From positions 62,001 to 126,000 of the forward strand of contig JAITLV010000087.1 of assembly GCA_031277685.1 (NCBI GenBank): a DNA stretch of 64,000 nt, read 5' to 3'. The stretch comes from Sphingobacterium sp. (GTDB taxonomy: Bacteria; Bacteroidota; Bacteroidia; Sphingobacteriales; Sphingobacteriaceae). The position numbers and the translations under genes are program-made. The notes below the pieces were generated by a model. It saw nothing but the letters and a program-made list of their open reading frames with translations, ran no database searches and had not been told where the DNA came from. How positions within the stretch are numbered: position 1 is the first letter of the stretch; each line of letters starts with the position of its first letter. Positions 49,602-59,975 of the stretch are shown here, one piece after another.

Positions 49602-50747
49602 ATGGTTAACCGTGCTATCAAATTTCCCAATCATCCCATTAGACCCATGGGTTGGATTGCTATCCTCGCAATGATGTATGCCTGCAATCCACAGTCAGTT
49701 GTACCTTCAGAAGAATCTTCTGCAATGCATTTCGCAGGTGATACCCTGACGATCAATGCACAAGCTCCGGTACTTTCAAAGATCAAGTGTGGTATGGTCG
49801 TTGAGCAACCACATCAGGTGACATTCAACACTGCTGCAATGGTCAAAATCATCCCCAATAGTTATGTTGAAATTCCCATGCCCTTTGCAGGACGGGTTGT
49901 CAAATCCTATGTAAGCCTAGGGCAGAAAGTAGCTGTCAATACAGCACTTTTTTCAATCAGTTCTTCCGATTATTTCGAAGCACAACGGGCCTATCTCGAC
50001 GCAAAGCAAACCCATGCGCTCGCCACAAATGTACTGAAGCGTCAAAAAGACCTATTTAGCCATGGGGTTGGCATCCAAAAGGAATTAGAAGAAGCCGAAA
50101 CTAATTTCGCCATCAGCGAGACGACACTCAACAATGCATCCGCTGCTTTAAAAATATATGATAACAACCCCACACAGATTGTACTCGGTCAGCCTTTGAT
50201 TGTCCGTTCGTCCATTCAGGGTGAAATCCTAAACAGTAGTATCATCCTTGGCCAATACAATAAAGAAGATGCTCCAGCATTACTTCGGATTGCCGAGCTC
50301 TCTAAAGTTTGGGTATCCGCTTATATCAAAGAAAAAGATCTTAGTGCAATCGCACAAATTCGCTCCGTAGAAGTACATATTGACAACCACCCAACGAAAA
50401 AGCTGCAAGGAAAAGTAGTCCATATCAATCAGTTCGTCGACGAAGCTAACCGCAATATTGAAGTATTGGTCGAATGCGACAACAAAGATCGCCTGCTTAA
50501 ACCCGGCATGTATGTCAATACACAATTTGAACAGGCAGCCACTCCCAGTATATTCGTTCCTGCAAAAGCAATACTCCAGTTTAATGATAAAAGCTTCGTT
50601 TGGGTACAGCTAGCACCGTACACATTTATCAAAAGGTTTGTTCGTACAGGCGTGACCGAAAATGAACAGGTTCAAATTATTGAAGGACTGTCCAAAGACG
50701 AACATATCATTAGTGAAGGTGCATTCTATTTAATGGCAAGCAATTAA
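49602..50747 (+). CDS. RND periplasmic adaptor subunit (CzcB/CusB-like)
   Basis: VEIPMPFAGRVVKSYVSLGQKVAVNTALFSISSSDYFEAQRAYL. Confidence 0.92.
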   Translation: MVNRAIKFPNHPIRPMGWIAILAMMYACNPQSVVPSEESSAMHFAGDTLTINAQAPVLSKIKCGMVVEQPHQVTFNTAAMVKIIPNSYVEIPMPFAGRVVKSYVSLGQKVAVNTALFSISSSDYFEAQRAYLDAKQTHALATNVLKRQKDLFSHGVGIQKELEEAETNFAISETTLNNASAALKIYDNNPTQIVLGQPLIVRSSIQGEILNSSIILGQYNKEDAPALLRIAELSKVWVSAYIKEKDLSAIAQIRSVEVHIDNHPTKKLQGKVVHINQFVDEANRNIEVLVECDNKDRLLKPGMYVNTQFEQAATPSIFVPAKAILQFNDKSFVWVQLAPYTFIKRFVRTGVTENEQVQIIEGLSKDEHIISEGAFYLMASN

Positions 50748-50772
50748 ATTCTTATCAAAAAAACTCATCCCA

Positions 50773-53700
50773 ATGAAACAACTTGGTAGCCAGATCATCG
50801 CTAAGCGATGGGTCATAGCCACTGCTTTTTTACTTATTGCACTTTTCGGATATTACGCATGGAAACAGCTTTCGGTGGAGGCCTATCCTGATATCGCTGA
50901 TGTATCTTCACAAATTGTCACCCAGGTTCCTGGTCTGGCCGCCGAAGAAATGGAACAACAGATAACAATTCCGATCGAACAGGCCATCAATGGTTTGCCC
51001 GGAATGGAAGTTATGCGCAGCAAAACTACATTTGGACTATCCATGGTTACGATCGTCTTTAAAGATGGTGTCGACGATTATTGGGCCAGAACCCGCATCC
51101 AGGAACGTCTTGCAGATCTTAGCCTCCCCTATGGAGCTACCCCTGGACTAGACCCACTTACCTCGCCTACAGGTGAGATCTTTCGTTATATCCTTGAAAG
51201 TAACACCCACGATCTCCGAAAGTTGACCGAACTCCAAAACTTTGTCATTATTCCCAAAATCAAACAAGTAGCTGGAGTTGCCGATGTCACCAATTTTGGA
51301 GGCATCACAACACAGTTCCAGATCGAACTGGATCCAAAAAAACTTGATCAATATGAAACTTCCCTTAGCGAAGTAGTTGCCAAAATAGAAGCTAACAACG
51401 CCAATGCCGGTGGAAGCATGATGAATCGCGGCGACCAAACTTATGTAATTAGGGGCATAGGTCTCATTAAATCGCTCGATGACCTCGGTAATATCGTCGT
51501 AAAATCAACCAAAGGAAATCGTATTTACATGCGGGATCTCGGTCAGATAAAACTTGGAAACCTCGCCCGCAAAGGTGCTTTAGGCTATAGTGATAAAAGA
51601 GGCGCAAATTACGCTGATAATATCGAAGGTATTGTTCTCTTACTGAAACATGAAAACCCCTCAAGCGTACTCGCAGATGTAAATGCCACAGTAGATGAGC
51701 TGAACAATAAGATTCTCCCCGAAGATGTCAAAATACATGTTGTATTGGATCGCACCAGTCTGGTCGACAACACCTTGCAGACTGTATCCAAGACACTTCT
51801 TGAAGGTATGGTATTAGTTATCTTAGTACTTATTCTTTTTCTGGGTAGCTGGCGCGGCGCATTATTGGTTGCCATCACCATTCCGCTTTCACTACTGATC
51901 GCTTTTATACTGATGCATTTTACAAATATTCCTGCAAACCTACTGTCCCTTGGGGCTATCGATTTTGGGATTATCGTGGATGGTTCCATTGTTATGCTCG
52001 AAACTATTCTGAAAAAAAGAGAAGAAAAACCAGGAGTGGCACTAGTCGAACATAGTCTGGCAACTAAAATTGTCGAAGTAGCCAAACCTATTTTCTTTGC
52101 TACAATTATTATTATTACAGCCTATCTTCCGCTATTTGCCTTTGAACGGGTGGAAAAGAAACTGTTTACACCAATGGCTTATACAGTAGGCTATGCTTTA
52201 TTAGGGGCTTTAGCAGTATCGTTGCTACTGATTCCTGGATTGGCTTACCTGATCTACCGCAAACCGCAACAAGTGTATCATAATAGATGGTTGGAAAAAT
52301 TAACAACATGGTACCATAAACTGATCAAAAAAATAATGCTACACCCCAAACAGGTCTTTGTCCCCCTCATTATTGTTCTCTTAGCGACGGGGTTGTTGAC
52401 AACATCTGTCGGCAAAGATTTTCTGCCTACACTCGACGAAGGGTCGATCTGGTTGCAGGTTTCACTTCCTCCAGGAATTACTGTCGAGAAATCCAAAGAA
52501 ATGAGCGATACCTTACGTGCACGCACCTTAAAATATGAAGAGATCTCCTATGTCATGGTGCAGGCTGGACGCAATGATGATGGCACTGACGCTTGGACTC
52601 CCTCACACTTTGAAGTCAGTGTAGGCCTAAAACCCTACAAAACATGGAAATGGGGAAAGACAAAAGACGATCTCATCAACGAATTGGCTGCAGAATATGC
52701 CCAAATGCCAGGTTATAATGTAGCTTTTTCCCAACCCATGATCGATGGGGTCATGGATAAAATTGCCGGTGCACATAGTGAGCTTGTCGTCAAACTTTTT
52801 GGCGACGACCTGAAAGAAACCCGACGTGTCGCCCAAGACCTTATCACCACATTGAAAAACGTCGAAGGTGCAGTGGATCTGGCTATCGACCAAGAACCAC
52901 CCCTTCCACAATTGCAAGTCATCGTTGACCGTGACAAAATCGCCCAATACGGATTAAACATCTCAGATGTGACCGATCTGATTCAAATTGCTATTGGGGG
53001 CAAAGCCGTATCACAGGTTTATCAGGGCATTAAAGTGTATGATATCACCTGTCAATATGCTGAAGAAGAACGTAACTCACCTGAAAAGATTGGCAACCTC
53101 ATGCTGTATACCGATAATGGCACGCGCATACCTTTAGCGCAGGTCGCCACAATTAAACTCAACACAGGAGAAAGCACTATTTCTCGCGAACGCAATAGTC
53201 GTCAACTGACCGTCAGATTAAATGTGCGGGGTAGAGATCTAGGAACGTTTCTAACCGAAGCACAACAGACAATTGGCCAGAGGCTGAAGTACGATCCAAA
53301 AAAAATCAAACTACAATGGGGGGGGCAATTTGAAAACCAACATCGTGCCTACAACCGACTAGCGGTCATCGTCCCAATGACACTGGCAATTATTTTTATC
53401 CTCCTGTACAGTACCTTTGGTTCCTTTGGACAAGCAGGATTGCTTATCGGTATCGTCCCGCTAGCACTTTTTGGCGGGATGCTCGCCCTCAATATACGAG
53501 ACATGACCTTGAATGTATCATCAGCAGTGGGCTTCATCGCCCTTTTTGGTGTTGCCATACAAAATGGCGTATTAATGCTATCTCAATTCAATGTCCTACG
53601 AAAGAATGGAATGTCATTAGACGAAGCTGTCATCGAAGGAGCATTCAGCCGATTCCGTCCAGTATTGATGACGGCAACAGTGGCCATCCTCGGTCTGCTT

Positions 53701-53868
53701 CCAGCGTCGCTCGCCACCGGCATTGGATCAGACGTTCAACGACCGCTCGCTACAGTGATTGTCTACGGTTTACTATTTTCCACCCTACTGACGTTATTTA
53801 TGCTTCCACCGTTATATCTTCTCATGGAACGCAAACGTCTAGGCAACACTAACTCACAAGCCGTTTAA
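50773..53868 (+). CDS. CusA/CzcA family heavy-metal RND efflux transporter
   Basis: VEAYPDIADVSSQIVTQVPGLAAEEMEQQITIPIEQAINGLPG; RND 12-TM pattern. Confidence 0.95.
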   Translation: MKQLGSQIIAKRWVIATAFLLIALFGYYAWKQLSVEAYPDIADVSSQIVTQVPGLAAEEMEQQITIPIEQAINGLPGMEVMRSKTTFGLSMVTIVFKDGVDDYWARTRIQERLADLSLPYGATPGLDPLTSPTGEIFRYILESNTHDLRKLTELQNFVIIPKIKQVAGVADVTNFGGITTQFQIELDPKKLDQYETSLSEVVAKIEANNANAGGSMMNRGDQTYVIRGIGLIKSLDDLGNIVVKSTKGNRIYMRDLGQIKLGNLARKGALGYSDKRGANYADNIEGIVLLLKHENPSSVLADVNATVDELNNKILPEDVKIHVVLDRTSLVDNTLQTVSKTLLEGMVLVILVLILFLGSWRGALLVAITIPLSLLIAFILMHFTNIPANLLSLGAIDFGIIVDGSIVMLETILKKREEKPGVALVEHSLATKIVEVAKPIFFATIIIITAYLPLFAFERVEKKLFTPMAYTVGYALLGALAVSLLLIPGLAYLIYRKPQQVYHNRWLEKLTTWYHKLIKKIMLHPKQVFVPLIIVLLATGLLTTSVGKDFLPTLDEGSIWLQVSLPPGITVEKSKEMSDTLRARTLKYEEISYVMVQAGRNDDGTDAWTPSHFEVSVGLKPYKTWKWGKTKDDLINELAAEYAQMPGYNVAFSQPMIDGVMDKIAGAHSELVVKLFGDDLKETRRVAQDLITTLKNVEGAVDLAIDQEPPLPQLQVIVDRDKIAQYGLNISDVTDLIQIAIGGKAVSQVYQGIKVYDITCQYAEEERNSPEKIGNLMLYTDNGTRIPLAQVATIKLNTGESTISRERNSRQLTVRLNVRGRDLGTFLTEAQQTIGQRLKYDPKKIKLQWGGQFENQHRAYNRLAVIVPMTLAIIFILLYSTFGSFGQAGLLIGIVPLALFGGMLALNIRDMTLNVSSAVGFIALFGVAIQNGVLMLSQFNVLRKNGMSLDEAVIEGAFSRFRPVLMTATVAILGLLPASLATGIGSDVQRPLATVIVYGLLFSTLLTLFMLPPLYLLMERKRLGNTNSQAV

Positions 53869-53969
53869 CAATCAACTCAATACAGAGATCATGTATGAAA
53901 AGCAAATACGGTATGCTGTTGAAAGCAGTACTTTTTTAAATATGATCGAAACCACAAAATAAAATTTCA

Positions 53970-55253
53970 ATGAAAACACAGCATCTACTTTTTTTTTGCT
54001 TTATACTGCTCGCGGGAAATGCCACAGCACAAGCTATAGATTCCACTTCTACACAAAATATTCTGGAGTACGACAACTTTATCACCAAAGTCAATAAAAG
54101 CAATCTCAGTTATGCGGCCGAGAAATTCAATCTTTCAATTGCGGAGGCCAATATGATCAGTGCCCGTGTTTTCCCAGATCCTGAATTTACGCTGGGATTA
54201 TTTGACAACAGTGAAAGAACGAAGCAACTTGGCCGGGGATATAATCTGGGGTTAGGTTGGACAGTTGAATTGGGGGCAAAACGGCAGGCACGCCGACAGG
54301 TTGCCCATGATGAAGCCGAAATTACCCGTCTCCTGCTCGGAGATTACTTTCGTAATTTGCGCGCCGATGCTACGCTTGCTTTCTTGTTAGCAAGACAAAA
54401 CCAGTTGTTGACAGCAATCTACCTCGAGTCCTATCAACAGCTCTGTAAGCTTGCTACTTCAGACAGTATACGCTATCAACTGGGGATTATTCCCCAGATT
54501 GATTACAGGCAGTCGAAGCTGGAGGCCGCCCATATGCACAATACATTATTGGCTAGTGAAGCCACCACCAAGTCCAGCTTCGCTAGTCTATCACTACTTA
54601 TGGGAGATACGAGCAAAACGTTATGGGTACCACAGGAACCCGTTATTCAACTTGATCAAAACTTCCGACTCCAGTCATTACTTTCAAAGGCAGTCCAGGA
54701 ACGTACCGACCTCAAAGCCGCGCTACAAAACCGACAGCTTTCCCATAGCTTACTCCAATTAACAAAGGCAAACCGCGTTATGGATTTGGGAGTTTCCATC
54801 GGTTTTACCTCCAATGGTGAGGCCAGAAATGAAACTGCACCAACACCACAATTCAATGCCATCAACGCCGGAATCGCCATCCCCTTAAAATTTTCCAATT
54901 TTAACAAAGGCGAACTCAAATCAGCCCAATTTAAAATTGAGCAGGATGAACTTGCCTATCAAGAAGCTGAACTACGTATACAGACCGAAGTAAACCAAGC
55001 ATATATCGTATACAAAGCCACACAAAAACAGATTGAACAATTTAACGATTCCATGCTGTTCGAAGCAAAAGCCATCTTAGAAGGAAAAATCTACAGTTAC
55101 AATCGAGGTGAAACCGCCCTATTGGAAGTGATCAACGCGCAACGCAGCTACAATGATACCCAGCTAGCCTATCATGAAGCTCGTTACAACTGTACGGTCG
55201 CTTTGATCGAATTACAACGTGCTGCGGCCATTTGGAACATGGATACGCATTGA
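53970..55253 (+). CDS. TolC family outer-membrane protein (CzcC-like)
   Basis: Signal peptide; TolC-type repeats; downstream of czcBA-like genes. Confidence 0.92.
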   Translation: MKTQHLLFFCFILLAGNATAQAIDSTSTQNILEYDNFITKVNKSNLSYAAEKFNLSIAEANMISARVFPDPEFTLGLFDNSERTKQLGRGYNLGLGWTVELGAKRQARRQVAHDEAEITRLLLGDYFRNLRADATLAFLLARQNQLLTAIYLESYQQLCKLATSDSIRYQLGIIPQIDYRQSKLEAAHMHNTLLASEATTKSSFASLSLLMGDTSKTLWVPQEPVIQLDQNFRLQSLLSKAVQERTDLKAALQNRQLSHSLLQLTKANRVMDLGVSIGFTSNGEARNETAPTPQFNAINAGIAIPLKFSNFNKGELKSAQFKIEQDELAYQEAELRIQTEVNQAYIVYKATQKQIEQFNDSMLFEAKAILEGKIYSYNRGETALLEVINAQRSYNDTQLAYHEARYNCTVALIELQRAAAIWNMDTH

Positions 55254-55266
55254 AGCCAAAATCCCG

Positions 55267-56844
55267 TTACACAGGTGATATCCGATTGTTCTTGAGCTTT
55301 TTATACATACTTTTTAAGGAGGGTGAAATCAGTATCAGCAACAAAATGCTGATGCTGATAATCGACATCAGTTCATAATAATCCATACCATATCGAACAA
55401 AAGCCTGCTTATTGACCCGTTCCGCAATAAGTTTCAGTGCGGCGGCATGTTCCTTATACTGCAATCCATGATGCATTACTTGTTGTGCCCCTGCCTTTAT
55501 ATAGCTTTCAAATATCGGATTGTCTGACTGCAGTTGATCTCGAAAAACCTCCTGATGTCGGGCATGTTCAACCAATTGGAAGAAATTCTGAAGACCAATA
55601 CTACTGGTATACCCCAGATATCGTATCGCCAAACAGGCTGCCGCTGCTGATGCACCCAATTGCGGACGCACACTGGCAATAACAAATAAGATTGTCGGAA
55701 CCATGATCAAGCCAACCCCAAAGCCATGTAATACCAAGGGTAGCCAAAAGTGCTCTTCATTGCCCTCGCTTTCAAACGAAAAAAACATATACTGATGAAA
55801 AGCCAACAGACAACAATAACCGACGATCCAGATCCATTTTACCGCAAGCCGCTTTAATAACCAATAAAGAGATAACATAACACCACAGACAGTCCCCAAG
55901 ATATTGAACCATTGAATATAGGAGAGATGAATTGGATCCAGCTGGATGATCTGAAGAAAATACTGATTGGAAATTGTTAGAGAAAAACGTTCAATATACA
56001 TCATGTACACGATCAGGATTCCGAGCAGAAATCTCTTATTTCTAAAGATCGACAATTCAATATAAACACGCTTGACCACTTTTTGTCTTACCATAAACAA
56101 GCCAAAAAAAGCAACTCCTCCGATCATTACGATCAACATCGACGCATCCGAAAACCAATAACGCTCCTGACCATAGACCATCAAATAACCAAAGCTAACC
56201 ACGGTGAAACTATAGCAGATGAAACTTGCCCAATCTAACGAAAATAGCGGATAAGGCTTGTGATGTCGAATTGGTTTCATTGTGACCATAATCAGCAAGA
56301 GACCTGGCACAAAAGACAAGGCCGCATAGAAGTAAAGTTCATCAAAGTTAAATGAATCAATAAATTCCGCTGTCACAAAGCTGTTGAAAGGCGAACTGCA
56401 GAGTAACATACCAAAAAAGATCGCGTAGCTCCCCTCTTTAGCCCGTTCGGTTTTTAGCCTGGAAAATATCATAGATATGGATAGATTGACAGCCGACGCG
56501 AACAACATCCCTTGAAAAAATCGCAACCCGTATACCCAGCTGATCTCTGTGGTACTATACATCAGATAACAGTTTAGCAATTGCAGCAGATTAAAAATGA
56601 TATAGTACTGTTTCGTTGGGAAATATTGAAAAAAACGGCGTTCAAGGACATAGAATCCCACAAATCCAGCATAGAATAAAATAATGAGAAACTGTACATC
56701 GCTAGGCTGTGCACCATAGAAACCCGCAGTGACATTGACATTGGCCCCTGGCAGAAAAAAAAGCACCATACTTGGCATCAATCCACTGAATAAAATCAGC
56801 TTGATCAACCATTCGGGCACCCATTCTTTAAAAATCCCCTTCAT
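55267..56844 (-). CDS. MFS efflux transporter (EmrB-like, 14 TM)
   Basis: 525 aa polytopic protein; adjacent HlyD and TolC genes. Confidence 0.88.
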   Translation of the reverse strand: MKGIFKEWVPEWLIKLILFSGLMPSMVLFFLPGANVNVTAGFYGAQPSDVQFLIILFYAGFVGFYVLERRFFQYFPTKQYYIIFNLLQLLNCYLMYSTTEISWVYGLRFFQGMLFASAVNLSISMIFSRLKTERAKEGSYAIFFGMLLCSSPFNSFVTAEFIDSFNFDELYFYAALSFVPGLLLIMVTMKPIRHHKPYPLFSLDWASFICYSFTVVSFGYLMVYGQERYWFSDASMLIVMIGGVAFFGLFMVRQKVVKRVYIELSIFRNKRFLLGILIVYMMYIERFSLTISNQYFLQIIQLDPIHLSYIQWFNILGTVCGVMLSLYWLLKRLAVKWIWIVGYCCLLAFHQYMFFSFESEGNEEHFWLPLVLHGFGVGLIMVPTILFVIASVRPQLGASAAAACLAIRYLGYTSSIGLQNFFQLVEHARHQEVFRDQLQSDNPIFESYIKAGAQQVMHHGLQYKEHAAALKLIAERVNKQAFVRYGMDYYELMSIISISILLLILISPSLKSMYKKLKNNRISPV

Positions 56845-56849
56845 CGCTA

Positions 56850-57905
56850 TTATTTTTTTGCGACCGACACATTCACATTCATCCCTGAACGTAATTTTGT
56901 TGCACCCTTTCCCTTATCCAGTTCAATCCGGACAGGCACACGTTGCACGATCTTCACAAAATTTCCCGTTGCATTGTCAGGAGGAAGCAGGGAGAAGGAA
57001 GATCCGGTAGCTGGAGAAATAGAAATTATCCTTCCATAAAATGTTTCATCTGGATAAGCATCCGCCACCACCTTTACACGCGCATCCAGGTTAAGATAAC
57101 GTAATTGTGTTTCCTTGAAATTGGCGGTTACCCATATTGGCGTTTCGGCATTTACGAGAAACCCAAGTACCTCCCCCGGATTGACCATCTGCCCTTTTTC
57201 TATGCTGCGTTTTCCTACTTGACCATCATAAGGCGCCCGAATCACGGTGTAGCCCACATCGAGGTGTTTTCGGTTTGCTGCGGCTGATAACCGTACCTTC
57301 TCTGCATGAAGTACTCCTTTTTTTACATCAACATCATAGACACGATCTTGAGCAGCCTCCAACTTATACTGTAAGGAAGCCAGCTCACTTTTATACACAT
57401 CCAACGATGCTTTGATATCTTCCAATTGCTGGGCCGTCGCAGATTTTTCATCAAATAGAAACTTATAACGATCGTATTCCAACTGTTGTTTGGTTACACG
57501 CGCCTGCGCAGCCACAATAGATTTTTCCAAAGATTCATGCTCAGCCTGCAATATTTCCTTTTGACTGCCCAACACACTGATCTCTGCATTTTCCTTGTGT
57601 ATGGAAGCCGAAGCTTGATCTGCTTCATATTTGTATTCCCGGTTGTCGATCAGCAATAACGTGTCGCCACGTTTGACCGATTGATGATCTTTAAAATGAA
57701 CCGATACAATATAACCACCGACACGGGAAATAATAGGATTAATATATTGGGTCACCTGGGCATCATTGGTATAGGTGTACCCTATGCGCAGCCAAAGTAT
57801 TCTTCCGCCCCACAACAAAAGTGCAAACAAAGCAATTCCTGCAAGCCAATTGGTGATCCTTGTCAATTGGACATCGGTCAGTGACCGGTCTGATTTAGGT
57901 TTCAT
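56850..57905 (-). CDS. HlyD/EmrA family secretion adaptor
   Basis: YTYTNDAQVTQYINPIISRVGGYIVSVHFKDHQSVKRGDTLLLID; VIRAPYDGQVGKRSIEKGQMVNPG. Confidence 0.95.
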   Translation of the reverse strand: MKPKSDRSLTDVQLTRITNWLAGIALFALLLWGGRILWLRIGYTYTNDAQVTQYINPIISRVGGYIVSVHFKDHQSVKRGDTLLLIDNREYKYEADQASASIHKENAEISVLGSQKEILQAEHESLEKSIVAAQARVTKQQLEYDRYKFLFDEKSATAQQLEDIKASLDVYKSELASLQYKLEAAQDRVYDVDVKKGVLHAEKVRLSAAANRKHLDVGYTVIRAPYDGQVGKRSIEKGQMVNPGEVLGFLVNAETPIWVTANFKETQLRYLNLDARVKVVADAYPDETFYGRIISISPATGSSFSLLPPDNATGNFVKIVQRVPVRIELDKGKGATKLRSGMNVNVSVAKK

Positions 57906-59224
57906 TAGATAGTACCCTTCAAAAATTCGATAAAATAATAATGTTTCTGTAGTGCGATCCGGGCGGATTCCAGATCAAAATTTGTCTTGAGGTATTGCAT
58001 ATCCGCATCCAGAAGATCTGTAATCAGTGCCGCAGACTTGAAATATCTATTTTTAACAATGCGTTCATTTTCCTTGGCGAGCGCAAGGTTTTTCAGGCAC
58101 ACTTCCTCCTGTTCCTGCGCAAGGTTGTAATCCAAATAAGCCCGCATGAGTTCATTTTCAATCGTTTCTTGTTCATGATGATGTTTGACCTCCGCCCGTT
58201 TTAAAGCCACTTGCGCTCCCCGGACAATATTTTTATTGAGATATAGTGCGGATATGGGAATATTCATTCTAAGTCCTACTATATTTAAATTATACCAGCT
58301 GTCATTATAAGGATATAAGAATACCTGCGGATTGGCAAAGGTGAATGTATTGACCAATCCCAATTCGGGCAGATAATTTGACTTAGCCTGTTTGATAGCA
58401 AGTTTTTTTAAGGCAACTTCCTGTTCCGATTTTAGCAATACAAAAGCCTGCTGCTTCGCGATGGCAGCAATCTCATCATAGTTCATCGGGCGACTCACCC
58501 TAGGGAAACTCAAGGGGATAATCTCCTGCGGTATATTCGCGATCAATTGTAATTTTTGGTTATTTATTTTGATATCATTTACGATCTGAACCAAGAGCAA
58601 TTCACGTTTGGATAACTCGAGAGAAATACGCAACACATCACTATGCAACACAGTTCCGGCAGCATAGCGGTGTTCAATCTCTTTTAATTGGGTCTGTTGA
58701 TCCTTGATATCCTTTTCAATTAGACATTTATTGCGATAGCCTAAATCCAGATCAAGAAACAAGGTGGAGATTTCTAGCTTAATCTGTGCAGTGGCACTCT
58801 TCCAATCAATGTTTGCCAATTCCACTTCCAGCTTTTTCGATTCAATTTTCATAAGATCCCGGTGGCCATTGTAGAGATTCAAGTAAAAATCGAGTCCAGT
58901 ATCATACAAATAATGGATAACATCATGCTGCGATGGTTTAGCGAATATTCCTTGATCGTAGACAGGCATGTTGCTCGCATAACTGCCTGAAGCCCGGATA
59001 CCAACTTTGGGTAACAATTCCATCCGCTGCTGCTGTAAGGCTATCGCCTTTTCTTTTAACTGCAATTGTGACTGTTCAATGTACTTACTGTTTTGCAATG
59101 ACTTACTGATCAGATCAACGAGCGATATACGTAACGAATCTTGGGCCTGTGTTTCTAAAACTGTGGATCCAAGTACCAATAGGATACCTATTGCCTTTGC
59201 CCAATGCGACGAAAAAAAGTTCAA
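57905..59224 (-). CDS. TolC family outer-membrane protein
   Basis: Signal peptide and TolC repeats; 1-bp junction with the HlyD gene. Confidence 0.93.
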   Translation of the reverse strand: MNFFSSHWAKAIGILLVLGSTVLETQAQDSLRISLVDLISKSLQNSKYIEQSQLQLKEKAIALQQQRMELLPKVGIRASGSYASNMPVYDQGIFAKPSQHDVIHYLYDTGLDFYLNLYNGHRDLMKIESKKLEVELANIDWKSATAQIKLEISTLFLDLDLGYRNKCLIEKDIKDQQTQLKEIEHRYAAGTVLHSDVLRISLELSKRELLLVQIVNDIKINNQKLQLIANIPQEIIPLSFPRVSRPMNYDEIAAIAKQQAFVLLKSEQEVALKKLAIKQAKSNYLPELGLVNTFTFANPQVFLYPYNDSWYNLNIVGLRMNIPISALYLNKNIVRGAQVALKRAEVKHHHEQETIENELMRAYLDYNLAQEQEEVCLKNLALAKENERIVKNRYFKSAALITDLLDADMQYLKTNFDLESARIALQKHYYFIEFLKGTI

Positions 59225-59526
59225 TGTCTTTCTATTATTTTTTGCGTTGCAAACTTAGATACTAATCGGAATATCCATTTCTTCACAAACGCCAATATGT
59301 TATGAAAAAAAGACATTTTTCAATCAATTTTAAACAAAAGAACAAAATCTGCCAAAAACAAGGTAAAGAACAAAACAAATGAGCCAAGCACAAGAATTTC
59401 CATCCAGCAGATTCAGACCCTGTAAAACTGGATCTATTGAAAAAACAAAATTAAAGCCGACAAAGCTTTCCCATCAAGAATCAGTTAGTTTTAAAAAAAT
59501 AAAACAACTAACTATCAAACAGTTAT

Positions 59527-59590
59527 AGTTTATCAACTTATTTTTCAGTTTTAAAACTGAAAAATAAGTTGATAAACTGAAAAATAAGTT
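59527..59590. promoter_or_regulatory. Operator-like array: 52-bp perfect palindrome plus a third repeat unit
   Basis: Palindrome 59527-59578; AACT-N8-AGTT units at 59535-59550, 59555-59570, 59575-59590 (20-bp period). Confidence 0.7.
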
Positions 59591-59603
59591 ATAGCTTTAA
59601 ACT

Positions 59604-59975
59604 ATGGAAGAATTAACAAAAAAAGAAGAAGAGGTTATGCATGCCATCTGGAAATTGAAGCAGGCCTTTGTAAAAGATATGATTGAATATATGGATCCGA
59701 CACAATCGACTCCTTACAACACCATATCATCCATTGTACGGATCTTAGAAAAAAAAGGTTATGTGGGTTTTCATGCTTATGGCAAGACCTATCAGTATTA
59801 TCCATTAATTTCCAAGATGCAATACCGGAAATTTTTCTTTTCTAGGATGATGAACAAATATTTTGATGATTCTGTGGAAAATCTAGTTTCTTTCATTGTC
59901 AAGGAACAACACATCAGCGAAACGGATATTGAGAAGATCAAGGAAATTATCAATAAAAATAAAGAAGATGAATAA
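59604..59975 (+). CDS. BlaI/MecI/CopY family transcriptional repressor
   Basis: LTKKEEEVMHAIWKLKQAFVKDMIEYMDPTQSTPYNTISSIVRILEKKGYVGFHAYGKTYQYYPL. Confidence 0.95.
   Translation: MEELTKKEEEVMHAIWKLKQAFVKDMIEYMDPTQSTPYNTISSIVRILEKKGYVGFHAYGKTYQYYPLISKMQYRKFFFSRMMNKYFDDSVENLVSFIVKEQHISETDIEKIKEIINKNKEDE

Noticed and set aside
51609-52085. 158-aa minus-strand ORF
   Set aside because: Antisense inside the CzcA-like transporter gene; low-complexity Ser/Thr-rich translation
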